Shown in pieces: positions 1 to 7,423 of a stretch of DNA of 64,000 nucleotides (positions are counted from its first letter, which is position 1; each line of letters opens with the position of its first letter). A program made the translations under genes and the position numbers. The stretch lies in the NCBI RefSeq assembly GCF_900187945.1, contig NZ_FYEH01000002.1, forward strand, positions 1 to 64,000, read 5' to 3'. This DNA is from Arboricoccus pini. Its GTDB lineage: Bacteria; Pseudomonadota; Alphaproteobacteria; Geminicoccales; Geminicoccaceae. Under the pieces are notes generated by a model, which was not told where the DNA came from, did not search any database, and saw only the letters and a program-made list of their open reading frames with translations.

Positions 1-363
1 AGGCCCGAGCGTCGCGAGGCCGCACCGCCGGCCGAGCCGCGCCAGCCGCCGGGCGACTGGAGCCATTGCGCGGCGATACCCGAGCACCAGGAGGAGGCGG
101 AAGCGCTGGCCCTGGCCGATCTGCGCCGGGTGGCGCGGGACAATCGGGCTGAGCTGAACCGGCTGGCGGACAAGCTGGCGTCCGAGGCCGAGCGGATGGG
201 TACGGGCCTTGGTCAGAACGCGCTGCCCTCGCTTCGCCTGGAGGCGGTGGCGCGGGGTGTGGCGCGGTACTGGCACGAGCGGCCGGCCGAGAGCATGCAG
301 GCGGCGATACGCTTGCAGGGTGCGAGGAAGATCGGCCGCTATGGGACCGGCCCGCCCTCGTGA
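1..363 (+). CDS. C-terminal part of an unknown protein, cut by the window edge
   Basis: The frame is open from base 1 to a TGA at 361-363, so this is the last 120 residues of a gene that begins outside the window. The first 20 residues are rich in Pro, Arg and Glu and look disordered. The rest is a charged, helical stretch rich in Ala, Arg and Leu. A GTG at 130 could start a 77-residue protein, but the open frame upstream makes a longer gene more likely. I recognise no family. The next gene follows after about 135 bases with a strong hairpin between, so it is probably the end of a transcript. Confidence 0.5.
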   Translation, partial: RPERREAAPPAEPRQPPGDWSHCAAIPEHQEEAEALALADLRRVARDNRAELNRLADKLASEAERMGTGLGQNALPSLRLEAVARGVARYWHERPAESMQAAIRLQGARKIGRYGTGPPS

Positions 364-422
364 TGGTGGCCGGGTAAGACTCGATCCTCACCCGCGACCG
401 ACAACCCCACCCCGACCCGGGT

Positions 423-444
423 CCAGGGGCCTTTCGGCCCCTGG
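423..444. terminator. Hairpin between the truncated gene and the MarC-family gene
   Basis: A perfect 9-bp stem (CCAGGGGCC with GGCCCCTGG) closes a 4-base loop, TTTC. No T-run follows, so this is terminator-like on structure and position only. Confidence 0.45.
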
Positions 445-497
445 CCGCCGGAGGCCTCTTCCGCCATCATGCTCTTTCATCGCCGAAAGAGGGCTCG

Positions 498-1127
498 ATG
501 TTCGAGGCGTTTTGGGCGTCGTTCGTTGTATTGGTCGTGATTGTGGACCCGGTGGCGCTGGTGCCTATTTTTATCGCGCTGACGCAGGGGCTGGACGATG
601 GTCTGGCGCGGCGGATCGCGCTACGCGGGCCGTTGATCAGTTTCGTGGTGCTGTTAGTTTTTGCCTATGGCGGCGAGAGGCTGCTGGCGACCCTGGGCAT
701 TGGCACGCCGGCGTTTCGGATCGCGGGCGGGCTGCTTTTGTTCACGATCGCGTTTGAGATGTTGTTCGAGAAGCGCGGTGCCCGCAAGGAGGGTGTCGCG
801 GACCGGGCGGCGCGCTCGGACGAGGACAGTCTTGATCTTGCGGCGTTTCCGCTGGCGGTGCCCTTGATATCGGGACCGGGGGCCATTGCCTCGGTGGTAC
901 TGCTCATGGAGCAGTATGGGAGTAGTTGGCGCGGTCAGGCAGCGGTGATTGGTGCCGTGGCCACGACGTTGCTTTTGACCTTCTTGATGTTGCGGGCATC
1001 GGCGCCGGTACAGCGGGTTCTGGGCCGGACGGTGATCAACACGCTCAGTCGCGTCCTCGGTATCATCGTGGCGGCGTTGGCGGTCCAGATCGTGGTGACC
1101 GGAATCACCTCCATCTATCCGCCTTGA
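498..1127 (+). CDS. MarC family integral membrane protein
   Basis: The 209-residue protein is almost entirely hydrophobic, with about six predicted membrane segments, and matches the MarC (UPF0056, NAAT-like) family in length. The family signature is seen in the first helix (residues 10-35: VLVVIVDPVALVPIF) and in the conserved IAGGLLLFTIAFEMLF block around residues 75-92. A second repeat-like block (FPLAVPLISGPGAIASVVLL) lies near residues 118-137. MarC was once linked to multiple antibiotic resistance, but that role was not upheld; some relatives have been proposed as amino-acid exporters. The substrate here is unknown. The ATG has a GA-rich ribosome site (GAAAGAGGG) just upstream. It is convergent with the flavoenzyme gene downstream. 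Confidence 0.88.
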   Translation: MFEAFWASFVVLVVIVDPVALVPIFIALTQGLDDGLARRIALRGPLISFVVLLVFAYGGERLLATLGIGTPAFRIAGGLLLFTIAFEMLFEKRGARKEGVADRAARSDEDSLDLAAFPLAVPLISGPGAIASVVLLMEQYGSSWRGQAAVIGAVATTLLLTFLMLRASAPVQRVLGRTVINTLSRVLGIIVAALAVQIVVTGITSIYPP

Positions 1128-1128
1128 T

Positions 1129-1164
1129 CCCGCTTCCGCGCCCGCTCAGGCAGTGCGAAGCGGG
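1129..1164. terminator. Inverted repeat between convergent genes
   Basis: CCCGCTT at 1129-1135 pairs with AAGCGGG at 1158-1164 across a 22-base loop. It starts just after the MarC-family stop and could serve both convergent genes. There is no clear T-run, so the assignment is weak. Confidence 0.3.
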
Positions 1165-1202
1165 TTGGCGGCGAAAAATCACTCAAGCGCTGCGCCAGCG
1201 CG

Positions 1203-2366
1203 TCATGCTATGCGCATACGCTCGAAGAGGGCGCTGCTGGTGTCGTAGGGCAGGCGGCCGGCAGCCCAAGCGGATAGCTCGGTGCTGGTGACGTGGCCGG
1301 CGATGGCACTGGCGAGGCCGGCGCCTATGAGCGCGCCGAGCTTGAAGCCATGGCCGGAGCAGGGGCTTGAGACCCAGCCTTTGGCGCCCAGGGGCTCGAC
1401 GACGAAATGTTCGTCGTCCGTGACGGTGTAGAAGCAGATCTTGCGTTCGAGGATGGTATAGGAATCGAAATCCTTGAACGTCTGGCGGCCGCAGGCGATC
1501 ACGGCGTCGATCTCGTCCTGGCGGGCGATGCGGTCGCCATCGGGATCGCCCTGGCGGGAGAAATGGTGGTCGCCGATCTTGAGCCGGGCATTGCCGCGGG
1601 GCGGCAGGCAGTAGGTGATCTGGGGGCCGACATCGGCGATGACGGGGGCCTGCGACCAGGCTTCGGCCAGATCCCGGGGCGGGGCCAGATAGAGGATGCA
1701 CTGGCGTGAGGGTGTGACGGTGCGGGCAAGGCTGGGCACGAGGCGGGAGACCCAGGCGCCGGCACAGATGACGATCGCATCGCCGGCATGGGTCTTTCCA
1801 TCGGCCGTGAGCGTGCCTTTCTCGGGGTCGATGGCGGAGACCTTGGTGTCGGCGTGGAAGATGGCGCCGTCCTTGGCCAGCCTGACGACGAGGTCGGTGA
1901 GGATGCGAATGGGGTAGAGGATGCCGGCTTTGTCTGTTTCGACGACGCGGGTGTCCTCGTCCAGCCGGACCATGGGCAGGCGTGCATGGATCGCGGCGGT
2001 GTCGAGCTCGCGAAAGCCGACATCCATCGTGGAGAGGGTGAGACGGACCCCGTCGTACCAGGGCTGCTCGCCGCGCACGAGGTAGCAGGCGGACGTGGGC
2101 AGATGGTGGTTGGCGCCGATGTCCCGCCACATGGCCTCGTAGGCCCTGAAGGCCTGGGGCATCATGTAGGCATAGCCTTCCTGGGTGCCGTAGGCGTGGC
2201 GGGTGATGCGGTGCTCGTCGTGGGAGGAGGAGCGGGGATTGGGGATGGGGCCCTGGTCGAATATTTCCACGGCGTAGCCCTGGCGGGTAAGCGCCCAGGC
2301 GGTGGAGAGGCCGGCGATGCCGGCGCCGACGACGAGGATCCTGCCGTTGCTGGCTGCGCTCTTCAA
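1203..2366 (-). CDS. FAD-dependent amine oxidase, monomeric sarcosine oxidase / N-methyltryptophan oxidase type
   Basis: A 387-residue DAO-family flavoenzyme, the usual length for monomeric sarcosine oxidase (MSOX) and SolA. The FAD-binding GxGxxG motif is near the N-terminus (ILVVGAGIAGLSTAWAL). In MSOX, FAD is bound covalently to a Cys in a CMYT..PD..F.ID block; here the matching block is ICFYTVTDDEHFVVE, so the Cys is kept. The conserved CSGHGFKLG motif follows near the C-terminus. The frame stays open past the start of maeB, so the start had to be chosen: TTG at 2366 is preceded by GGAG with 7 bases spacing and places the FAD motif about 10 residues from the N-terminus. It would oxidise an N-methyl amino acid to an aldehyde or imine with release of peroxide; the exact substrate cannot be read. 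Confidence 0.85.
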   Translation of the reverse strand: MKSAASNGRILVVGAGIAGLSTAWALTRQGYAVEIFDQGPIPNPRSSSHDEHRITRHAYGTQEGYAYMMPQAFRAYEAMWRDIGANHHLPTSACYLVRGEQPWYDGVRLTLSTMDVGFRELDTAAIHARLPMVRLDEDTRVVETDKAGILYPIRILTDLVVRLAKDGAIFHADTKVSAIDPEKGTLTADGKTHAGDAIVICAGAWVSRLVPSLARTVTPSRQCILYLAPPRDLAEAWSQAPVIADVGPQITYCLPPRGNARLKIGDHHFSRQGDPDGDRIARQDEIDAVIACGRQTFKDFDSYTILERKICFYTVTDDEHFVVEPLGAKGWVSSPCSGHGFKLGALIGAGLASAIAGHVTSTELSAWAAGRLPYDTSSALFERMRIA

Positions 2367-2581
2367 GGTGATGCTCCGTCCGGGCCTGATGCTGTCGGCC
2401 GGGTTTATGCCCGGGTGCGTCGGGCGTCCAGCGAAGATCGGCCAAGCGACGGCTGGCGGTTCGCCGGGTTCCCGACTGGCGGAAAAGCGGCAGGGGGTGC
2501 GTCGACAGGGCGCGGGCGCAAGCGCTAGGTTGACGCGCGCAGGCCCTGGGGCCGACATCACGCAGAAGAAGGCTGAATACG

Positions 2582-4861
2582 TTGGAAGATCGGCTCTCGC
2601 AGGATGCGATTGATTATCACCGGCTGCCCAAGCCCGGCAAGCTCGAGGTGGTGGCAACCAAGCCGCTGGCGACGCAGCGTGATCTGTCGCTGGCCTATAG
2701 CCCGGGCGTGGCTGCTGCCTGCAAGGTGATCGAGGCCGATCCGGCGATGGCGGCCGAGGTGACATCGCGATCGAACCTCGTGGGGGTGGTCAGCAACGGC
2801 ACGGCGGTTTTGGGGCTGGGTGCCATCGGGGCACTGGCATCGAAGCCGGTCATGGAGGGCAAAGCGGTCCTCTTTAAAAAATTCGCGGGCATTGATGCTT
2901 TCGACATCGAGGTCGAGGAGCGCGATCCCGAAAAGCTGATCGAGATCGTGGCGGCATTGGAGCCGACCTTCGGGGCGATCAACCTCGAGGACATCAAGGC
3001 GCCCGAATGCTTCGAGGTGGAGCGAGCGCTTCGGGCGCGGATGAAGATTCCAGTCTTTCACGACGACCAGCACGGCACGGCGATCATCGTCTCGGCGGCG
3101 GTTGTGAATGCCTTGCACATCGGCGGCAAGAAGCTGGCGGAGGTGAGACTCGTTACCTCGGGGGCGGGGGCAGCCGCCCTTGCCACGTTGGATCTCTTGG
3201 TGACGATGGGACTCAAGCCCGAAAACATCATCGCCACCGACATCAAGGGAGTTGTCTACAAGGGCCGCAACGAACTCATGGATCCCTACAAGGAGCGTTA
3301 TGCGGTCGACACGCCGCATCGCACGCTGGCCGAGGCGATCGAAGGCGCCGACATTTTCCTCGGGCTCTCGGCGCCCAACGTGCTGACGGCCGAGATGGCG
3401 ATGTCGATGGCGCCCAATCCCTTGATCCTGGCGCTGGCCAATCCAACGCCCGAAATCCCGCCCGCGATCGCGCGGGGTGCGAGGCCGGATGCGATCATCG
3501 CGACGGGCCGCAGCGATTTTCCAAATCAGGTCAACAATGTCCTTTGCTTTCCATTCATCTTCAGGGGGGCCCTGGACGTCGGGGCCACGACCATCAACGA
3601 GGAAATGAAGCAGGCCTGCGTCGAGGCGATCGCAGGTCTGGCGCGCAAGACGACACCTGAGTCGGTGGCTACGGCCTATGGCGTGGAGAGCTTCACCTTC
3701 GGGCCCGAATACGTGATTCCGAAGCCCTTCGATCCCCGCCTCCTGGTCGAAGTGCCGGTGGCCGTGGCGAAGGCCGCCATGGAGAGCGGCGTGGCGACCC
3801 GCCCGATCGCCGATCTCGAGGCTTATCGCAGCACGCTGGACGAGCGCGTGGTGCGCTCGAGCCTGATCATGAAGCCGGTCGTCGAGGCGGCAAGGCAGCA
3901 GCCTCAGCGTCTGGTCTATTCCGATGGCGAGGAGGAGCGCGTGCTGCGCGCCGTGCAGGCGCTGGTCGACGACAAGCTGGTGCGGCCGATCCTGATCGGC
4001 CGGCCCGAGGTCGTCGAGATGCGCATCCAGCGCCTGGGCCTGCGATTGCAGCAGGGCACGGATTATGAACTTTGCAATCCCAACAGCGATCCGCGCTTCA
4101 ACGATTATGTGGCCTTCTATTACGAGCGCATGTGCCGTCGCGGCGTAACGCCCGAATCCGCCAAGGAAGTGGTACGCACGCGCCGGACGGTGATCGCCGC
4201 CATCATGGTGGCGCGCGGCGAGGCGGATGCGATGCTGGCCGGCCCTGTTGGCTCGTTCGAAAGCCATGTCCGCCACTTGACCTCGATGCTGGGCCTGAAA
4301 GACGATTGCCGGCAATGCTCGACCATCCAGGCCCTGGTGCTGGATTCCGGCCCGCTTTTCGTCGCCGACACCAATGTTGGCTACGAGCCCTCGGCCGAGG
4401 AGATCGCGGCGACGACGCTTCGTGCGGCCGAGGTTATTCGTCGGTTCGGCATCGAGCCCCGCGTGGCGCTGGTCAGCCACAGCAATTTCGGCTCGAGCGA
4501 CAGGCCCTCGGCCGGCAAGATGCGGGACGCCCTGGCGACGCTGCATAAATTGGCGCCGGAACTTGAGGTCGACGGCGAGATGCAGGCGGACGCGGCGATG
4601 AGCCAGGTCGTTCGCGACCGGCTGATGCCCGAGGCGAAGTTCAAGGGAGCGGCCAATCTTTTGATGATGCCGTCTTTGGATGCAGCCAATATCGCCTATA
4701 ATCTGGTAAAAAGCGTGACGGGTGCGGTCTCCGTCGGCCCGATCCTCGTTGGTCCCGCTTTTCCAGCGCACGTGGTAACGCCCTCCGTCTCCTCGCGCGG
4801 CATCATCAATATGAGCACGATTGCCTGCGTGGATGCGATTTCCGGCATGCAGGCGCGTTGA
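2582..4861 (+). CDS. maeB: NADP-dependent malic enzyme with C-terminal phosphotransacetylase-like domain (MaeB type)
   Basis: At 759 residues this has the full length of the fused MaeB type. Residues 1-420 are the malic enzyme: [12 protein letters not shown] near residue 40, FHDDQHGTA near 160, the cofactor site [16 protein letters not shown] near 190, and ALANPTPEI near 285. Residues 425-755 are a phosphate acetyl/butyryltransferase-like domain, which in characterised homologues senses acetyl-CoA and related effectors rather than acting as an enzyme. It decarboxylates malate to pyruvate and makes NADPH, linking the TCA cycle to gluconeogenesis; ppdK at 51.5 kb would be its metabolic partner. 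The start is TTG with AAGG nine bases upstream; no in-frame ATG fits the family N-terminus. It is divergent from the flavoenzyme gene with about 215 bases between. Confidence 0.95.
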   Translation: MEDRLSQDAIDYHRLPKPGKLEVVATKPLATQRDLSLAYSPGVAAACKVIEADPAMAAEVTSRSNLVGVVSNGTAVLGLGAIGALASKPVMEGKAVLFKKFAGIDAFDIEVEERDPEKLIEIVAALEPTFGAINLEDIKAPECFEVERALRARMKIPVFHDDQHGTAIIVSAAVVNALHIGGKKLAEVRLVTSGAGAAALATLDLLVTMGLKPENIIATDIKGVVYKGRNELMDPYKERYAVDTPHRTLAEAIEGADIFLGLSAPNVLTAEMAMSMAPNPLILALANPTPEIPPAIARGARPDAIIATGRSDFPNQVNNVLCFPFIFRGALDVGATTINEEMKQACVEAIAGLARKTTPESVATAYGVESFTFGPEYVIPKPFDPRLLVEVPVAVAKAAMESGVATRPIADLEAYRSTLDERVVRSSLIMKPVVEAARQQPQRLVYSDGEEERVLRAVQALVDDKLVRPILIGRPEVVEMRIQRLGLRLQQGTDYELCNPNSDPRFNDYVAFYYERMCRRGVTPESAKEVVRTRRTVIAAIMVARGEADAMLAGPVGSFESHVRHLTSMLGLKDDCRQCSTIQALVLDSGPLFVADTNVGYEPSAEEIAATTLRAAEVIRRFGIEPRVALVSHSNFGSSDRPSAGKMRDALATLHKLAPELEVDGEMQADAAMSQVVRDRLMPEAKFKGAANLLMMPSLDAANIAYNLVKSVTGAVSVGPILVGPAFPAHVVTPSVSSRGIINMSTIACVDAISGMQAR

Positions 4862-4898
4862 TAGCCGGCCAGCACCAAAATCTCGTAAGCGTAAAAGA

Positions 4899-4939
4899 AA
4901 AGGGTTAACGCGTATTTCACTATGACATGAAAGGGTTAA
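4899..4939 (+). repeat. Pair of 10-bp direct repeats upstream of the 90-residue gene
   Basis: AAAGGGTTAA occurs at 4899-4908 and again at 4930-4939, 31 bases apart (about three helical turns on the same face). The local sequence is more AT-rich than its surroundings. The copies lie roughly 70-110 bases upstream of the next start codon and could be a tandem regulator site. Confidence 0.4.
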
Positions 4940-5010
4940 GTATCGATTACCACTCGACGTCGGCGGCCAGTTGAACCACTTGTTAGCCAGGACAAAACTG
5001 GAAGAAGCCG

Positions 5011-5283
5011 ATGTCGAACCCGCCCGAAGACGTGCGTCTCGTGAGCCTGGAGAACCTTCGTCGAGGCCTGGGCGAGATACTTGGGCGCGATTCGCTCATT
5101 TTCCGGCGCTTCGAGCGCGCCTTTATCGACAATAGCCCGGATCTTCTGGACGCGGCGGTCGCCGCCTTGAAACTCTATCCCGCTCCGACCCAGGCTGCCG
5201 TCGACGATCTGTTGGTAAGCTGGCTCTTTGGTGCCAACGCCTTGCCCGAGACTCCCGATACGCTCTTGAACAGCCGGGCCTAG
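5011..5283 (+). CDS. Unknown 90-residue soluble protein
   Basis: A small acidic-to-neutral protein with no membrane segment and no signal peptide. It reads as mostly helical: residues 13-40 (ENLRRGLGEILGRDSLIFRR) and 44-72 carry heptad-like Leu/Ile patterns, with a Pro break at YPAPTQ. The ATG has GGAAGAAG about five bases upstream, a good ribosome site. It stands alone between maeB and the methionine operon, behind an AT-rich leader with direct repeats. I do not recognise a family. Codon use resembles the neighbours, which supports a real gene. Confidence 0.6.
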   Translation: MSNPPEDVRLVSLENLRRGLGEILGRDSLIFRRFERAFIDNSPDLLDAAVAALKLYPAPTQAAVDDLLVSWLFGANALPETPDTLLNSRA

Positions 5284-5308
5284 ATCCGCGGCTCCAGCGG
5301 TGCCGGCG

Positions 5309-5339
5309 TTGACAAGCATATAAAGACATCTACATATGC
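5309..5339 (+). promoter_or_regulatory. Promoter overlapped by a 24-bp palindrome, upstream of the methionine operon
   Basis: A consensus -35 box TTGACA lies at 5309-5314, and TACATA at 5331-5336 is a fair -10 box with a 16-base spacer. An imperfect palindrome fills the spacer and the -10: GCATATAAAGAC (5316-5327) against ATCTACATATGC (5328-5339), with 9 of 12 positions matching. Such a site fits an ArsR-family repressor dimer blocking polymerase, and the first gene downstream encodes one. The SahR/SamR-type control of methionine genes by ArsR-family proteins is known in Proteobacteria; assignment to that regulon is my inference. Confidence 0.6.
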
Positions 5340-5450
5340 ATCCGCCGCCATGGCGGCGAGCGATGCCCTACCTCTCGTGCTGCAAGCCGCACGAGATCTC
5401 GACCCGGCCGCTCGCCCTCTTGGCCCCACCGGGTAAGATGCAATCGCTTG

Positions 5451-6437
5451 ATGACTCCGCTCGACACGTTTCTGATTGGCATGAAGGCCGCCGCCGATCC
5501 TTCGCGGCTGCGGCTGCTGGCGATCTGCGCGCATGGCGAGTGGACGGTGAGCGAACTGGTCCAGATTCTGGGTCAAAGCCAGCCGCGCATCTCGCGCCAC
5601 CTCAAGCTGCTGGCCGAGGCCGGACTGCTCGAGCGCTTCCGCGAGGGCAGTTGGGTCTTTTATCGTCGGGCGCATAGCGGCCCCGGCAGCCGGCTCGCCA
5701 AGGCCTTGAGCCGTCATCTCCCGGACGACGATCCGCAGCTTTTGCTCGATCGGCAGCGCCTGGCGACGGCGCGGGACGCGCGCCGTGCCGCGGCCGAGCG
5801 ATATTTCGACGACCGCGCCGATGGCTGGGACAGCGAGCGCGACCTCGCCGTGGACGGCGGCCTGATCGAACAGGCGCTGACCCAGCTGGCGCAGGAAATC
5901 CGCCCCGCGGCGCTCGTCGACATCGGCACGGGTACGGGGCGCATCCTCCGCGTACTCTCGCGCCATATCGGCAGCGGCCTCGGCATCGATTCCAGCCACG
6001 ACATGCTCAAGGTTGCCCGCGCCCATCTCGACCGGCGCGAGACCCGCCATTGCCAGGTGCGGCACGGCGACATGTATCAATTGCCGCTGCAGGACCAGTC
6101 CTTCGAGGCGGCGATCCTCCATCAGGTCCTCCATTTCGCCGACGACCCGTTGGCCGTGCTTACCGAGGCGCGCCGTGTGCTCAAGCAGGATGGCCGGATT
6201 ATCGTCTGCGATCTTTTGCAACACGACGAGGAGTGGTTGCGCGAGGAAAAGCGCCACCGCCGCCTCGGCTTCTCGCCCGAGGAGATGTCAGCCTGGTTCA
6301 GCGAACTGGGCTTCATCGAAGAAGAGCCGCTGCGTTTCGAGGGCGATCGCCTTACCGTTGTCATCTGGCAGGCTAGGCTCGGTCGCGCCCGTCAGGACGA
6401 CACATCTGCCGAACTTTTGACGCGAGAGGCCGCATGA
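5451..6437 (+). CDS. ArsR-family regulator fused to a SAM-dependent methyltransferase domain
   Basis: 328 residues. Residues 1-90 form an ArsR winged helix with the recognition helix in QSQPRISRHLKLLAEAG, followed by the wing (LLERFREGSWVFYRR). The metal-binding Cys pair of classical ArsR/SmtB proteins is absent. Residues 110-320 are a class I methyltransferase fold: motif I VDIGTGTGRIL near residue 165, the acidic GIDSSHDML, and VCDLLQHDEEWL. Fusions of this type often head metF-metH in alphaproteobacteria, and the methyltransferase-like domain is thought to sense SAM or S-adenosylhomocysteine; catalysis is not shown. ATG 5451 is preferred over an adjacent TTG at 5448. Its stop overlaps the metF start (ATGA), so the two are translationally coupled. 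Confidence 0.88.
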   Translation: MTPLDTFLIGMKAAADPSRLRLLAICAHGEWTVSELVQILGQSQPRISRHLKLLAEAGLLERFREGSWVFYRRAHSGPGSRLAKALSRHLPDDDPQLLLDRQRLATARDARRAAAERYFDDRADGWDSERDLAVDGGLIEQALTQLAQEIRPAALVDIGTGTGRILRVLSRHIGSGLGIDSSHDMLKVARAHLDRRETRHCQVRHGDMYQLPLQDQSFEAAILHQVLHFADDPLAVLTEARRVLKQDGRIIVCDLLQHDEEWLREEKRHRRLGFSPEEMSAWFSELGFIEEEPLRFEGDRLTVVIWQARLGRARQDDTSAELLTREAA

Positions 6438-7330
6438 GCCGCGACGCCACGACGGCATCAGCCGATCTGCCCCCGGTCGAGCTATCGATCGAGATCTTTC
6501 CGCCCAAGACAGCGGAGGCGCGGGAGCGGCTGATGGCCAATCTCGAACTCTTCGCCGCCGCCGGGCCGCGCTTCATCTCGGTGACCTGCGGCGCCGGCGG
6601 CAGCGGCGAGGACGGCACGTTCCAACTGGCGACGGAGACGGCCAGCCGCTATGCCATCCCGGTCGCCGCGCATTTGACCTGCGCCTATGCCAGTCGCGAG
6701 GCGATCGACGCACTGGTCCGGCGCTATTGGGAGCAGGGCGTGCGCCGCATCGTGGCCCTGCGCGGCGACAAGCCCAAGGGAGCCTTGCATTACCAGCCGC
6801 GGCCGGATGGCTATGCCTATGCCAATGACCTCGTGGCCGGCCTGAAGGCGATCGCTCCCTTCGATGTCAGCGTCGGTTGCTATCCCGAGACCCATCCCGA
6901 GGCTCCGGACGCCGATAGCGACTATCGTTATCTGCTGCGCAAAATCGAGGCGGGGGCCGATCGTCTGATCACTCAATATTGCTTCGAGACGGACAAGATT
7001 CTCCGCTTTCGCGACCGGCTGGTGAAGGACGGCGTCACGGTCGAATTCGTCCCGGGTATCATGCCGATCCATAATTTCAGGCAGATCAAAAGATTCAGCG
7101 CAGCATGCGGTGCCGGTATCCCCGATTGGCTCGAGGCGATGTTCGAGGGCGTCGACGAGGCGAGCCCGGTGCACGGCATGGTGGCGGCCACTGTAGCGAC
7201 GGAGCAATGCCGCCGCCTCGCCGCCGAGGGGCTGACCCGCCACCATGTCTACGCGCTCAATCGTGCCGAGTTGCCGATGGCGCTCGTCCATCTGCTGCGT
7301 GCCTCCAGCCGAATGCCTCAGGCGGCCTAA
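6434..7330 (+). CDS. metF: 5,10-methylenetetrahydrofolate reductase
   Basis: 298 residues, the normal bacterial length. The family signature EIFPPK is at residues 17-22, with TCGAGGSG near 50 and ALRGDKPKG near 112. These match the FAD-dependent TIM-barrel enzyme that reduces methylene-THF to methyl-THF, the methyl donor for MetH. The ATG overlaps the stop of the ArsR-methyltransferase gene by four bases. The next gene, metH, starts 93 bases after the metF stop with no visible terminator, so I read the three genes as one operon under the palindromic promoter at 5.3 kb. Confidence 0.95.
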   Translation: MSRDATTASADLPPVELSIEIFPPKTAEARERLMANLELFAAAGPRFISVTCGAGGSGEDGTFQLATETASRYAIPVAAHLTCAYASREAIDALVRRYWEQGVRRIVALRGDKPKGALHYQPRPDGYAYANDLVAGLKAIAPFDVSVGCYPETHPEAPDADSDYRYLLRKIEAGADRLITQYCFETDKILRFRDRLVKDGVTVEFVPGIMPIHNFRQIKRFSAACGAGIPDWLEAMFEGVDEASPVHGMVAATVATEQCRRLAAEGLTRHHVYALNRAELPMALVHLLRASSRMPQAA

Positions 7331-7423
7331 GACCCTTACCCATCTCCGCCGACCCACGCGCCTGGCCGCTCGCAGCGCGTACCTGACGCCCTCGGTTCAT
7401 TTCACTGCTGTTGGATGCCACCC

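Noticed and set aside
2558-4771. 737-codon open frame on the minus strand across maeB
   Set aside because: It is antisense to an unmistakable malic enzyme, lacks any family motif and has the His/Arg/Asp-rich composition typical of reversed GC-rich coding DNA.
4899-4939. CtrA binding site
   Set aside because: The repeats contain GGTTAA but not the TTAA-N7-TTAA arrangement, so I do not call a CtrA box.
7331-7423. Possible cobalamin or SAM riboswitch before metH
   Set aside because: The 93 bases are too short for a cobalamin riboswitch and show no B12-box or SAM-II core; control by the upstream palindrome is simpler.
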